NCBI GenBank assembly: GCA_001296005.1
Contig: LJHR01000033.1
Location: 1-57,213 of the forward strand
Direction of reading: 5' to 3'
DNA length: 57,213 bases
Source of the DNA: an alpha proteobacterium AAP38
GTDB lineage: Bacteria; Pseudomonadota; Alphaproteobacteria; Azospirillales; Azospirillaceae
A program made the position numbers and the translations under genes. Below are positions 28,901-38,096 of the stretch, in pieces. The notes under the pieces are model-generated. The model ran no database searches and was not told where the DNA came from. It saw only the letters and a program-made list of their open reading frames with translations. Every line of letters begins with the position of its first letter. The first letter of the stretch is position 1.

Positions 28901-29097
28901 AGAAGATCGTTTGAACCGATATATAAAGTATCGTTGCCGGCCCCACCCAGCAGGGCGTCAGTCCCCTCACCACCGATCAGCGTGTCGTTACCGTCCAAGC
29001 CGGACAAAGTATCGTTACCATTGGAACCATTTATATTATCGTCTTCAGCGCCGCCAGCCAGAGAATCGTCGGTATTTTCTCCAATAATATTAGCCAT
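25906..29097 (-). CDS. RTX/Calx-beta protein 2 with 41-residue C-terminal repeats
   Basis: The 1063-aa protein starts at ATG behind GGGGCAAG. Residues about 1-660 consist of RTX runs (GGEGTDALLGGAGNDTLYIG) alternating with four longer units. Each unit begins DFTxGxDRIDLSALGIxS and ends KLTAADFILA, for example ITDFTPGEDRIDLSALGI and VIADFTQGADKLDLSALGI. A Calx-beta-like domain lies at about 705-828 and ends STILNDD. Residues 836-1032 hold the 41-residue repeats, followed by a 31-residue tail. Secretion, calcium binding and a surface role are expected from the RTX family; no enzyme domain is visible. RTX gene 1 lies 226 bp downstream with a terminator between, so they are probably separate transcripts. 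Confidence 0.85.
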   Translation of the reverse strand: MANIIGENTDDSLAGGAEDDNINGSNGNDTLSGLDGNDTLIGGEGTDALLGGAGNDTLYIGSNDLLTGGAGRDLFIPNLVQNYYGYGESRITDFTPGEDRIDLSALGIPDLATARLFLSSGNDGGSRFLFRATNGVYVFTMNSAVDKLTEADFVFATPRATGALILGGYAGEDILGGAGNDTIDGGAGSDLILAGAGHDRIIVRDGYDTVTGGAGNDTYVLLPSVSGNSNTSMTITDFTLGQDRVDLSAFGISSWDALKALVPPGVAGTADTNFTFMRSGVVTFQLKGVNYWTLSERDFIFASGDAPREIFANQSGYVFGGTGNDRLHGSYNGSTIFGDAGDDIIYAAIGGITSMTGGAGRDVFALSSATGFATAIVTDFTQGQDRIDVSDLGISSFQVLREMMALSPSGRTIQISSSSLSLNIDWKKLTAADFILAPDLPAQQISTFGGGTGFLVGGSGNDTLIGSSGSDRLFGGAGDDRIQDDPYEPYGNSGGDVWVGGLGRDTFVIQNLYGRDVIADFTQGADKLDLSALGISSLETVRYMAEHVRVAGKAGMMLRGGATFDVGAVALVVDPAKLTAADLILATQTTPVTREAMGSQDVIGGLAGDTLRGNANANRLFGDGGDDTLTGGAGDDRLYGGSGTDTANFSGLYADYEVTTINGITTVRHKTGSDGTDLLVGVERLAFLDQTVNVAPAEAPFLTMSGSYGIEGDRGVYMVVVEGKIEGSVQGRVVNTDAVFTINLSRAATEAVTFDFSHATSTGFQIGTRSYTIAPGQTSVEIRFPYAGNTTVSTDYTLIGTVSNVRGALVQTSDGIMRTSSTILNDDFQADFSIAAYRALNTSLDTRFAGDDAGLVQHYISTGRTEGRLATGFDADAYAAQNKDVFDLYGLDAKALLTHYQTKGMREGRVAEGFDAVAYAALNKDVFAAYGLDHRALVQHYILYGEAEGRLASGFDAEAYAALNPDLFSAFGLNEQALVNHYVTMGYKEGRAINGFTVEAYAAFNSDVFAAFGLNREALVRHYVQNGAAEGRQTFSLLGIIPNSPAELSTFGSNTGWGIDSFL
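26002..26592 (-). repeat. 41-residue protein repeats of RTX protein 2
   Basis: Five units, the first shorter and degenerate (AYRALNTSLDTRFAGDD), then four of exactly 41 codons ending HYQTKGMREGR, HYILYGEAEGR, HYVTMGYKEGR and HYVQNGAAEGR. Confidence 0.9.
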
Positions 29098-29252
29098 TCT
29101 TGCCCCACAATACAGAAAAACCAGTCGTTATCGACAGATCACCGAATAACATGACGCCTTTGAAATTTCTATCTGATGACGATAATTAATCAGTATTATG
29201 CCGAAAGTGGCGTATCCCGGCGACACAGACAGGAAACCAATCGGCACAAATG
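29098..29252 (-). promoter_or_regulatory. AT-rich upstream region of RTX gene 2
   Basis: The sequence is clearly AT-rich (for example TTTGAAATTTCTATC and GATAATTAATCAGTATTATG). It should contain the promoter of RTX gene 2. No defined operator is evident. Confidence 0.4.
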
Positions 29253-29288
29253 AAAAAAAGCCGGAACCCGACAGGGTCCCGGCTTTTT
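29253..29288 (-). terminator. Intrinsic terminator of ppa
   Basis: A 14-bp stem with one mismatch spans 29255-29288 around the loop GACA. The minus strand continues into seven T (29259-29253), and the plus strand also has TTTTT, so it can work in both directions. It lies 38 bp after the ppa stop. The small hairpin GGGCGG-TTAC-CCGCCC at 29301-29316 sits between. Confidence 0.85.
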
Positions 29289-29326
29289 CAAGAAAGCAGC
29301 GGGCGGTTACCCGCCCGTCATGGCAA

Positions 29327-29860
29327 TCACGCAGTGGCCGCAGCGCGCTCAATGCTTTCCTGGATCAGCTTGGCGGCGACATCCGCCTCGTCCCAGCGGA
29401 CGATGCGGACCCACTTGCCATGTTCCAGGTCCTTATAGTGCTCGAAGAAGTGGGCGATCTGTTCGACCAGGATCTGCGGCAGCTGACGGTAGCTGGTGAT
29501 GTCCTTGTAGAACGGATGCAGCTTGTCCACCGGCACGGCCAGAATCTTCTCATCCATGCCCGCGTCATCTTCCATGATCAGCACGCCGATGGGGCGCGAG
29601 CGCAGGACGACGCCGGGGACCACGGGGGTCGTACCCACCACCATAACGTCGATCGGATCGCCATCCAGCGCCAGCGTGTGCGGGACGAAGCCGTAATTGG
29701 CCGGATAGAACATCGCCGTGTGCAGGAAACGGTCGACGTAGAGCGCGCCGCTATCCTTGTCCAGCTCGTACTTCACGGGCTGGCCGCCCTGCGGAATCTC
29801 GATGACGACGTTGATGTCCCAGGGCGCGTTCTTGCCGACGGGGATCTTGGTGATGTCCAT
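29327..29860 (-). CDS. ppa: Inorganic pyrophosphatase
   Basis: The 177-aa family I enzyme hydrolyses pyrophosphate from biosynthetic reactions. Visible are VVIEIPQGGQPVKYELDKDS near the N-terminus, YPANYGFVPHT, and the metal-binding signature DGDPIDVMVVG (three Asp). The length is normal. It is a single gene with its own terminator between two unrelated operons. Confidence 0.96.
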   Translation of the reverse strand: MDITKIPVGKNAPWDINVVIEIPQGGQPVKYELDKDSGALYVDRFLHTAMFYPANYGFVPHTLALDGDPIDVMVVGTTPVVPGVVLRSRPIGVLIMEDDAGMDEKILAVPVDKLHPFYKDITSYRQLPQILVEQIAHFFEHYKDLEHGKWVRIVRWDEADVAAKLIQESIERAAATA

Positions 29861-30010
29861 GGTTACGGCCTTCTTGGCAACTGAACAGAGTGAATTACCG
29901 GCGCGATCCTAGCCGAGTGCACGTGCGAAATGAAGTTTGCGGAAGGATGACCCGCTGTGCATTTCCGCCGCATCTACCAAGGTCGTAGGTCAAATCCGGC
30001 ACTGGAACGG

Positions 30011-30044
30011 CAAAGGGCCGCCAGGTTGCCCCGGCGGCCCTTTG
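30011..30044 (-). terminator. Terminator of the parvulin gene
   Basis: CAAAGGGCCGCC (30011-30022) and GGCGGCCCTTTG (30033-30044) form a perfect 12-bp stem, 22 bp beyond the stop. The stem sequence GGCCGCC-N-GGTTGCCCC-GGCGGCC recurs after rpsA at 49137. Confidence 0.75.
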
Positions 30045-30066
30045 CACGGCTGGGTCTGACCCCTGC

Positions 30067-30996
30067 TTACTTCTTCTGCGGCGCCGGGGCAGCCGGAGCG
30101 GCGGGCATGGGCGAGCCGTCAATGTTGAACTTCTCAACCTTGGCGGTCTTCTCCAGACCCTTCACCACCTCTTCGGCGATCTCCTGGGCCACCATCTGGC
30201 GCAGCTGCGGCGTAGCCTGGTCCAGCGTCGGCGGAACCTGCTTGCGCTTGTCGGTCAGCTTGATGACATGGAAGCCGAACTCGCTCTGCACCGGGGTGGC
30301 GCTCACGTCACCAACCTTCATGGCGAAGGCAGCGTTGGCGAACTCCGGCACCATGCGGTCCTTGGTGAAATAGTCCAGGTCGCCGCCACGGTCCTTTGTC
30401 CCGTCGGTGCCCTTCTCCGCCGCCAGTTTGGCAAAGTCGGCGCCGCCCTTCAGCTGCTTGATGATGGCATCGGCCTCTTCCTTGGTCTTCACCAGGATGT
30501 GGCTGGCGCGCACTTCGTCCTGCGGCGGGTTTTCCTTGATCCACTTGTCGTAGGCGGCCTTGATCTTCTCAGGGCTCATCTTCTTGTCGATCTCGGCCTT
30601 CAGCCAGGCCTGCTGGACGAACTGCTCCTCAGCCTGCTTCAGACGCTTCTTGACGTCGGCGCTGTCCTGCAGCTTGGCCTTGTAACCAGCCTCGGTCACC
30701 AGCTGCGCCTGGATCAGCTGATCGACCAGCTGCGGATAGATCATCTGCAAGGGCATCTGCTGCACCTGGGGGTCCAGCTGCTGCAACAGGGCGATCACGT
30801 CGGAACGCTTGAACTCCTTGCCGTTGGCGCGGGCGACGACCGGGTCGTCAGCCAGGGCGGAACCAGCGGCGGCGGGCTTGGCGGCGGGTGCTGCGGGCTT
30901 GGCCGCGTCCTGGGCCATGGCCGGAGAAAGGGCAACGGCGGCGACCGACCCGAGGGCGGCGACAACCAGAGCGGCACGCATGGTCTTGAACGACAT
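30067..30996 (-). CDS. Periplasmic peptidyl-prolyl isomerase (parvulin, PpiC/SurA-type)
   Basis: The 309-aa protein has a signal peptide (MRAALVVAALGSVAAVALSP, cleaved after PAMAQ) and an Ala/Pro-rich linker. A helical chaperone segment follows (PLQMIYPQLVDQLIQAQLVT, VKKRLKQAEEQFVQQAWLKA). The PPIC domain is at about residues 165-260 (VRASHILVKTKEEADAIIKQ, GGDLDYFTKDRMVPEFANAA, SEFGFHVIKLTDKR). It should help outer-membrane or secreted proteins fold in the periplasm. The ATG at 30996 is chosen because the signal peptide begins there; the longer frame to 31104 is not convincing. It is divergent from secA. Confidence 0.9.
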   Translation of the reverse strand: MSFKTMRAALVVAALGSVAAVALSPAMAQDAAKPAAPAAKPAAAGSALADDPVVARANGKEFKRSDVIALLQQLDPQVQQMPLQMIYPQLVDQLIQAQLVTEAGYKAKLQDSADVKKRLKQAEEQFVQQAWLKAEIDKKMSPEKIKAAYDKWIKENPPQDEVRASHILVKTKEEADAIIKQLKGGADFAKLAAEKGTDGTKDRGGDLDYFTKDRMVPEFANAAFAMKVGDVSATPVQSEFGFHVIKLTDKRKQVPPTLDQATPQLRQMVAQEIAEEVVKGLEKTAKVEKFNIDGSPMPAAPAAPAPQKK

Positions 30997-31472
30997 CTGT
31001 GGGGGTTCCCTCGAAACAATCTGGTCGGTCGGCGGGAACATACCCAGCAGACCGCACCGGCATAAAGCATGACAGGCCATGAGCAGGCAAGGGGCCACGC
31101 ACATGCCCTAAAGACCAATTCCCGGCGCATCGGGCGTGCCGGGAATTGGCACGGCGGCGACCGCCGACGCGCCGCCCATGCGGCGTAGCCAAACCGCCGG
31201 ATGGCGGTGCCGGCGATTGAGGCCCGGTGATCAGAGTGATCGCCGGGAACAGCGGAAAGCATCCATTTCATGGCTGCAACGCCCCGGAAAGGCGCGTTGA
31301 TGTGGCATTGCCGCATTGACCGATGCGATGCGCGGTCTTATCTGTGACGGGCGCTGGAATGGGCGAGGCCTGTTCCGGTATAAACAGCCTTCCCGGCGGC
31401 CCGACCGGCCGTAACCGGGATATCTTCATGTCCGGTGTCCTTCGCGCCTGTACCTTCTTCTGGAGTGCCTCT
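30997..31472. other. Divergent intergenic region between the parvulin gene and secA
   Basis: This 476-bp region has no convincing gene. It contains a perfect 12-bp hairpin, CCAATTCCCGGC (31115-31126) with GCCGGGAATTGG (31138-31149), and a smaller one, ACCGCC-GGAT-GGCGGT (31193-31208). Both promoters should lie here. The frame upstream of the secA ATG is open back to 31323, but it lacks the conserved SecA start. Confidence 0.5.
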
Positions 31473-34226
<2,754 letters not shown>

Positions 34227-34340
34227 CGGCGGCATCCAACAAACCAACCTGCCGCCGGCCGTGGCCGTACCGGCAAATCCGTCCTAACAGCGCCGCCTCA
34301 TAACCATGGCGGTTCATTCAGTATCGGGAGTTGTGGCGTC

Positions 34341-34655
34341 ATGCCGAAGATGGTGTTCATTGAAACCGACGGCACCCGCCGCGAGGTGGATGCCCCCCTG
34401 GGCCTGTCGATCCTGGAAGTGGCCCGCCGCCACGATATCGACCTGGAAGGCGCCTGCGAGGGCTCGCTGGCCTGTTCCACCTGCCATGTCGTGGTCGCAC
34501 CGGAATGGTACGACCTGCTGCCCGACGCGCAGGAAGATGAAGAGGATATGCTGGATCTGGCCTTCGGCCTGACCAAGACCTCCCGTCTGGGCTGCCAGAT
34601 CCGCATCACCCCGGAACTGGACGGGCTGACGGTCAAGCTACCGGGCGCAAAGTAA
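34341..34655 (+). CDS. 2Fe-2S ferredoxin (adrenodoxin/ISC type)
   Basis: This 104-aa electron carrier has cluster ligands Cys39, Cys45, Cys48 and Cys85 in [16 protein letters not shown] and RLGCQIRI, the spacing of Isc/adrenodoxin-type ferredoxins. Asp/Glu-rich residues [10 protein letters not shown] between the third and fourth Cys form the usual partner-docking surface. No isc genes surround it, so it may serve iron-sulfur assembly or an oxygenase elsewhere. Confidence 0.92.
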   Translation: MPKMVFIETDGTRREVDAPLGLSILEVARRHDIDLEGACEGSLACSTCHVVVAPEWYDLLPDAQEDEEDMLDLAFGLTKTSRLGCQIRITPELDGLTVKLPGAK

Positions 34656-34667
34656 GATAGAAACGTC

Positions 34668-35375
34668 ATGGCGCTGATCCGTCAGACCTTGCCGGACCTC
34701 GCCACGCCGGGCGGCCTGTTCGACCGGTTGCGCGGGGCCACGCGCCCCGCCTGGGACCGTTATGTCCGCCACCCGTTCGTGGCGGGCATGGGCGATGGCA
34801 GCCTGCCGGAGGCCTGCTTCCGGCATTACCTGATCCAGGATTACCTGTTCCTGATCCATTTCGCCCGCGCCTACGCGCTGGCCGCCTTCAAGGCCGACAA
34901 TCTGGCCGATATGCGGGCGGCGGCGCGGTCCATGGCGGCGATCCTGGATCTGGAAATGGGCCTGCATGTCAAATATTGCGCGGGCTGGGGCCTGGATGAG
35001 GCCGCGATGCAGGCCGCACCCGAGGCACAGGGCACATTGGCCTATACGCGCTTCGTGCTGGAACGCGGGCTGGCCGGTGATCTGCTGGACCTGCATGTGG
35101 CGCTGGCCCCTTGCATCATCGGCTATGCCGAGATTGCGGCCAATCTGCTGACTGATCCAACGACAAAGCTGGACGGCAACCCCTATGGCGACTGGATCGC
35201 CATGTATGCCGACCCTGAATACCGGGCTGTGGCGGCAGCACAGGTGGCCCTGCTGGACCGGCTGTCGGCCACACGCGGCGGTGAGGCGCGGTTCAACGAC
35301 CTGACCCGCAGCTTCGATGCCGCCAGCCGGCTGGAAGCCGGGTTCTGGGACATGGGGCTGGGGCTGCTGCCATGA
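34668..35375 (+). CDS. tenA: TenA-family thiamine salvage aminohydrolase (thiaminase II-like)
   Basis: The 235-aa all-helical protein matches TenA: FRHYLIQDYLFLIHFARAYA near residue 50, a central LAPCIIGYAEI containing the likely nucleophilic Cys, and the C-terminal ASRLEAGFWDMGL with the conserved Glu. TenA-type enzymes hydrolyse aminopyrimidine thiamine degradation products for salvage. The gene lies 12 bp after the ferredoxin and overlaps the start of the next gene by 4 bp (ATGA), so the three are probably co-transcribed. No other thiamine genes are here. Confidence 0.88.
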   Translation: MALIRQTLPDLATPGGLFDRLRGATRPAWDRYVRHPFVAGMGDGSLPEACFRHYLIQDYLFLIHFARAYALAAFKADNLADMRAAARSMAAILDLEMGLHVKYCAGWGLDEAAMQAAPEAQGTLAYTRFVLERGLAGDLLDLHVALAPCIIGYAEIAANLLTDPTTKLDGNPYGDWIAMYADPEYRAVAAAQVALLDRLSATRGGEARFNDLTRSFDAASRLEAGFWDMGLGLLP

Positions 35376-36244
35376 ACAAGGCGGCGCACCCCGCGCGCGC
35401 CGACCGCCTGACATTGCTGGCGCCGCTGCTGCTGGTCCTGTCCGTCTCCATGCCACCGCTGGGCGGCGGGCTGGCCAAGGATGTCTCGCAGGGGCATGAT
35501 ATTCTGGCGCTGGCCTTCCTGCGCAACGCCATCTCCGCCGCCATCATGCTGGCCATCGTCCGGCCTTCCTTCCGCAACCTGACGGGCGCGCAATGGCGGG
35601 CGGCGGCGGCGCTTGGCGCGTCGCTGGCGGTCATGAATGCGTGCTTCTATCTGGCGCTGGCCCGGCTGCCGCTGGGTGTAGCCGTAGCGATCGAGTTTCT
35701 GGGGCCGCTGGCCGTTGCCATGGTGGGTGCCCGGCGGGTGGTGGATTATCTCTGGCCGCTGCTGGCGCTGGCGGGTGTACTGCTGCTGACGCCGCTGGCG
35801 GGGGCGGAGCGGCTGGACCCGCTGGGTCTGCTCTTCGCCATCGTCACGGCGGTTGGCTGGGCCGCCTATATCCTGATGTCGCGGCATGCGGGGCGGCAGA
35901 TACCGGGCATGACGGGGCTGGCCCTGGCCCTTTTGTTCGCGACCCTGTTCACGGCCCCGGTCGGCCTGCCGGTGTCCGGCCCCTATCTGACCAGCCCGGA
36001 GATGATGGCCAAGGTGGCGGCGGTGTCGATGCTGTCCACCCTGCTGCCCTATGCACTGGAGTTCGTGGCGTTGCGCCGGGTCTCCACGGCCCTGTTCGGC
36101 ATCATGATGGCAATGGAGCCGGCCCTGTCCGCTGTGGTCGGCCTGTTCTTGCTGGGTGAAGTGCTGTCGCTGTCGGCGGTGGCGGCCATCATCCTGATCT
36201 GTATGGCCGCACTGGGGTCCAACCTTACGCGGCGCGGCGGCTGA
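35372..36244 (+). CDS. EamA/RhtA-like DMT-superfamily exporter
   Basis: The 290-aa protein has ten predicted membrane helices in two EamA halves (DILALAFLRNAISAAIMLAI; ISTALF-type second half TALFGIMMAMEPALSAVVGL then LLGEVLSLSAVAAIILIC). The order and ALGASLAVMNACFYLALARL resemble RhtA, a threonine/homoserine exporter. Its ATG overlaps the tenA stop (ATGA). Its end overlaps the convergent protease gene by 20 bp. Substrate is unknown. Confidence 0.85.
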   Translation: MNKAAHPARADRLTLLAPLLLVLSVSMPPLGGGLAKDVSQGHDILALAFLRNAISAAIMLAIVRPSFRNLTGAQWRAAAALGASLAVMNACFYLALARLPLGVAVAIEFLGPLAVAMVGARRVVDYLWPLLALAGVLLLTPLAGAERLDPLGLLFAIVTAVGWAAYILMSRHAGRQIPGMTGLALALLFATLFTAPVGLPVSGPYLTSPEMMAKVAAVSMLSTLLPYALEFVALRRVSTALFGIMMAMEPALSAVVGLFLLGEVLSLSAVAAIILICMAALGSNLTRRGG

Positions 36245-37118
36245 TCCAGCCCTTCTCGATAAAGCCGGTCCTGATGCCGGCCAGCCAGAAGAACCCGACA
36301 TGCACCGCCTGATAAAGGGCGAATTCGCCCCAGTCGGCCCAGCCCGACAGGTCGGGCGGGTCGAGGTCCACCCGTGTGGTCAGGTCGGGGAAGGACAAGT
36401 CCGCACTGCCCACGAAGAAGGAAAACAGCACATTATTGATGATGTGCACGCCCATCGCGGCCTCCAGGCGGCCGAAGCGGGTGGTGATCCAGGACAAGAA
36501 CAGGGCCATGCAGAAAATCTCCGCCCGCATGGCCCATACCGCCTGCGCCTCTGACCCTTCATGCACCAGCGTGAACAGCACAGCCGTCAGCAGTGAGGCC
36601 GGCACGGCATGGCGGAACAGCAATTGCGCACCCTGCGCCAGATAGCCCCGGAACAGCAGCTCCTCTGCCGAGGCCTGCAGACCGAACAGCAGAATGGACA
36701 GCGGCGCCAGCATCAGGAAGGTCATCAGGCTGGTCTGCGATAAGCGCAGTTCGCCCGCCCACAGCCCAATCCCCACCTGTACCAGCATGGGCAGCGCGAA
36801 GATCAGGGCCGCCCGCCCCATCATCCCCCAATCCATCCGCCGCCCCGGCGCGATCAGGTCGGATAGGCGCAGCCGGTGCAGCCAATGCAGCACCAGGGCC
36901 ATAACCGGGATGGCGATGGAGTTGATGGTCAGCAGCCCATAGGTCTGCAAATAGGGAGTGCCCGGCAGCAGGCGCGCCAGCCCCGTCACCATCATGAAGA
37001 TAGCGATGCCCGCCAGCAGCATCAGCACGACAATCACGAGGGTACCGAACAGATAGGCCCCGCGCGATTGTCCTGTCGCCACGCCCACCATGTGGATCGG
37101 CGTCTCTTCACCCGTCAT
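36225..37118 (-). CDS. CPBP-family intramembrane protease (paralogue 1)
   Basis: The 297-aa integral membrane protein has about eight hydrophobic segments. The CPBP (Abi/Rce1-like) motif is SAEELLFRGYLAQG with Glu152-Glu153 and Arg157, followed by LVHEG and MGVHIINNVLFSF carrying the other conserved His/Asn residues. Rce1-like enzymes process prenylated proteins or peptides; bacterial roles vary and include bacteriocin immunity. It overlaps the upstream paralogue by 4 bp. Confidence 0.85.
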   Translation of the reverse strand: MTGEETPIHMVGVATGQSRGAYLFGTLVIVVLMLLAGIAIFMMVTGLARLLPGTPYLQTYGLLTINSIAIPVMALVLHWLHRLRLSDLIAPGRRMDWGMMGRAALIFALPMLVQVGIGLWAGELRLSQTSLMTFLMLAPLSILLFGLQASAEELLFRGYLAQGAQLLFRHAVPASLLTAVLFTLVHEGSEAQAVWAMRAEIFCMALFLSWITTRFGRLEAAMGVHIINNVLFSFFVGSADLSFPDLTTRVDLDPPDLSGWADWGEFALYQAVHVGFFWLAGIRTGFIEKGWISRRAA

Positions 37119-38026
37119 TCCGGCTGCCCCTGTGCGTGGCCCGTGACAAAGCCGGTGCGCAGGCCGATGAACCAGTAATTGGCGCAGACGGCGCCATAGA
37201 TCATGATCTGGGCCAGCACGGCATTGATGTCGAAACTGCTGTCGCGGAAATCTTCCTGAAAGCCGCTGACCGACGGCAATCCATGGTCCGGGCGGGCGGC
37301 CAGGGTGAAGACAATGATGTTATGGGCGAAATGCACGCCCATAGCAGGCTCCAGCCGCCCAGCCCGCGTGGTCAGCCAGGACAGCGCCAAACTGATCATC
37401 AGGATATTGATCTTGCGGTCCCAGCCGGTATCAAAGCCGCCCGTATCATGCAGCGACAGGAAAATGACGGCCACCGGCAATGCCGCCAGCATTGCATGGC
37501 CAAACAGGACCTGGAAACCCTGTGCCAGATAGCCCCGGCAGACCATTTCCTCCGCCGTGGCCTGCAACGCCACCAGCACCAGCATCATGGGCAGCAGCGC
37601 CAGGGCCGCCCGCCAATCGCCCAGGCCCAACTGTCCGCTCATCACCGCCATGATGATCACGGGCGTGAAGGCCAGGGCATAGGTGCCCGCCGACCGGGCC
37701 ATCATGCCCAGGTCCAGATGCTGTTCGGGGGCCACCACACTCATCAGCGAGCGGCCCTGCATGTTCAGCACTGCGGTCAGCAGCAGGATGATGGCGGCCA
37801 GCGCCAGCAGATTGGTGATGCGGCGGATGGCGGGGTCCCCCTCCATCCAGCCCAACGACAGGCTGACCGTTTCGGAGATGCCGCCTGCAGCCCAAGCCAC
37901 CGGAAAGACCAGCAGGCCCAGCGCCAGCATGCCCACGGCGTAATGCCAGAAGGACAGGCCCAGATGCACGCCCACCATATGCACCGGCACAGGCGCCCAG
38001 CCCCGACCTTCGCCCCCCTGCCGCAT
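37115..38026 (-). CDS. CPBP-family intramembrane protease (paralogue 2)
   Basis: The 303-aa membrane protein is a diverged copy of the next gene. Both begin with a short HMVGV motif, and the active site here is TAEEMVCRGYLAQG (Glu159-Glu160, Arg164), with MGVHFAHNIIVF later. Tandem arrangement and ATGA overlap show a duplicated, translationally coupled pair. The catalytic residues are intact in both copies. Confidence 0.85.
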   Translation of the reverse strand: MRQGGEGRGWAPVPVHMVGVHLGLSFWHYAVGMLALGLLVFPVAWAAGGISETVSLSLGWMEGDPAIRRITNLLALAAIILLLTAVLNMQGRSLMSVVAPEQHLDLGMMARSAGTYALAFTPVIIMAVMSGQLGLGDWRAALALLPMMLVLVALQATAEEMVCRGYLAQGFQVLFGHAMLAALPVAVIFLSLHDTGGFDTGWDRKINILMISLALSWLTTRAGRLEPAMGVHFAHNIIVFTLAARPDHGLPSVSGFQEDFRDSSFDINAVLAQIMIYGAVCANYWFIGLRTGFVTGHAQGQPE

Positions 38027-38096
38027 GGTGTCATCCGTCGCTGTTGCAACAGCCGGTGTAACCCCTGGCGGCAGGGGGGCGCAAGGCCGCCCAAAC

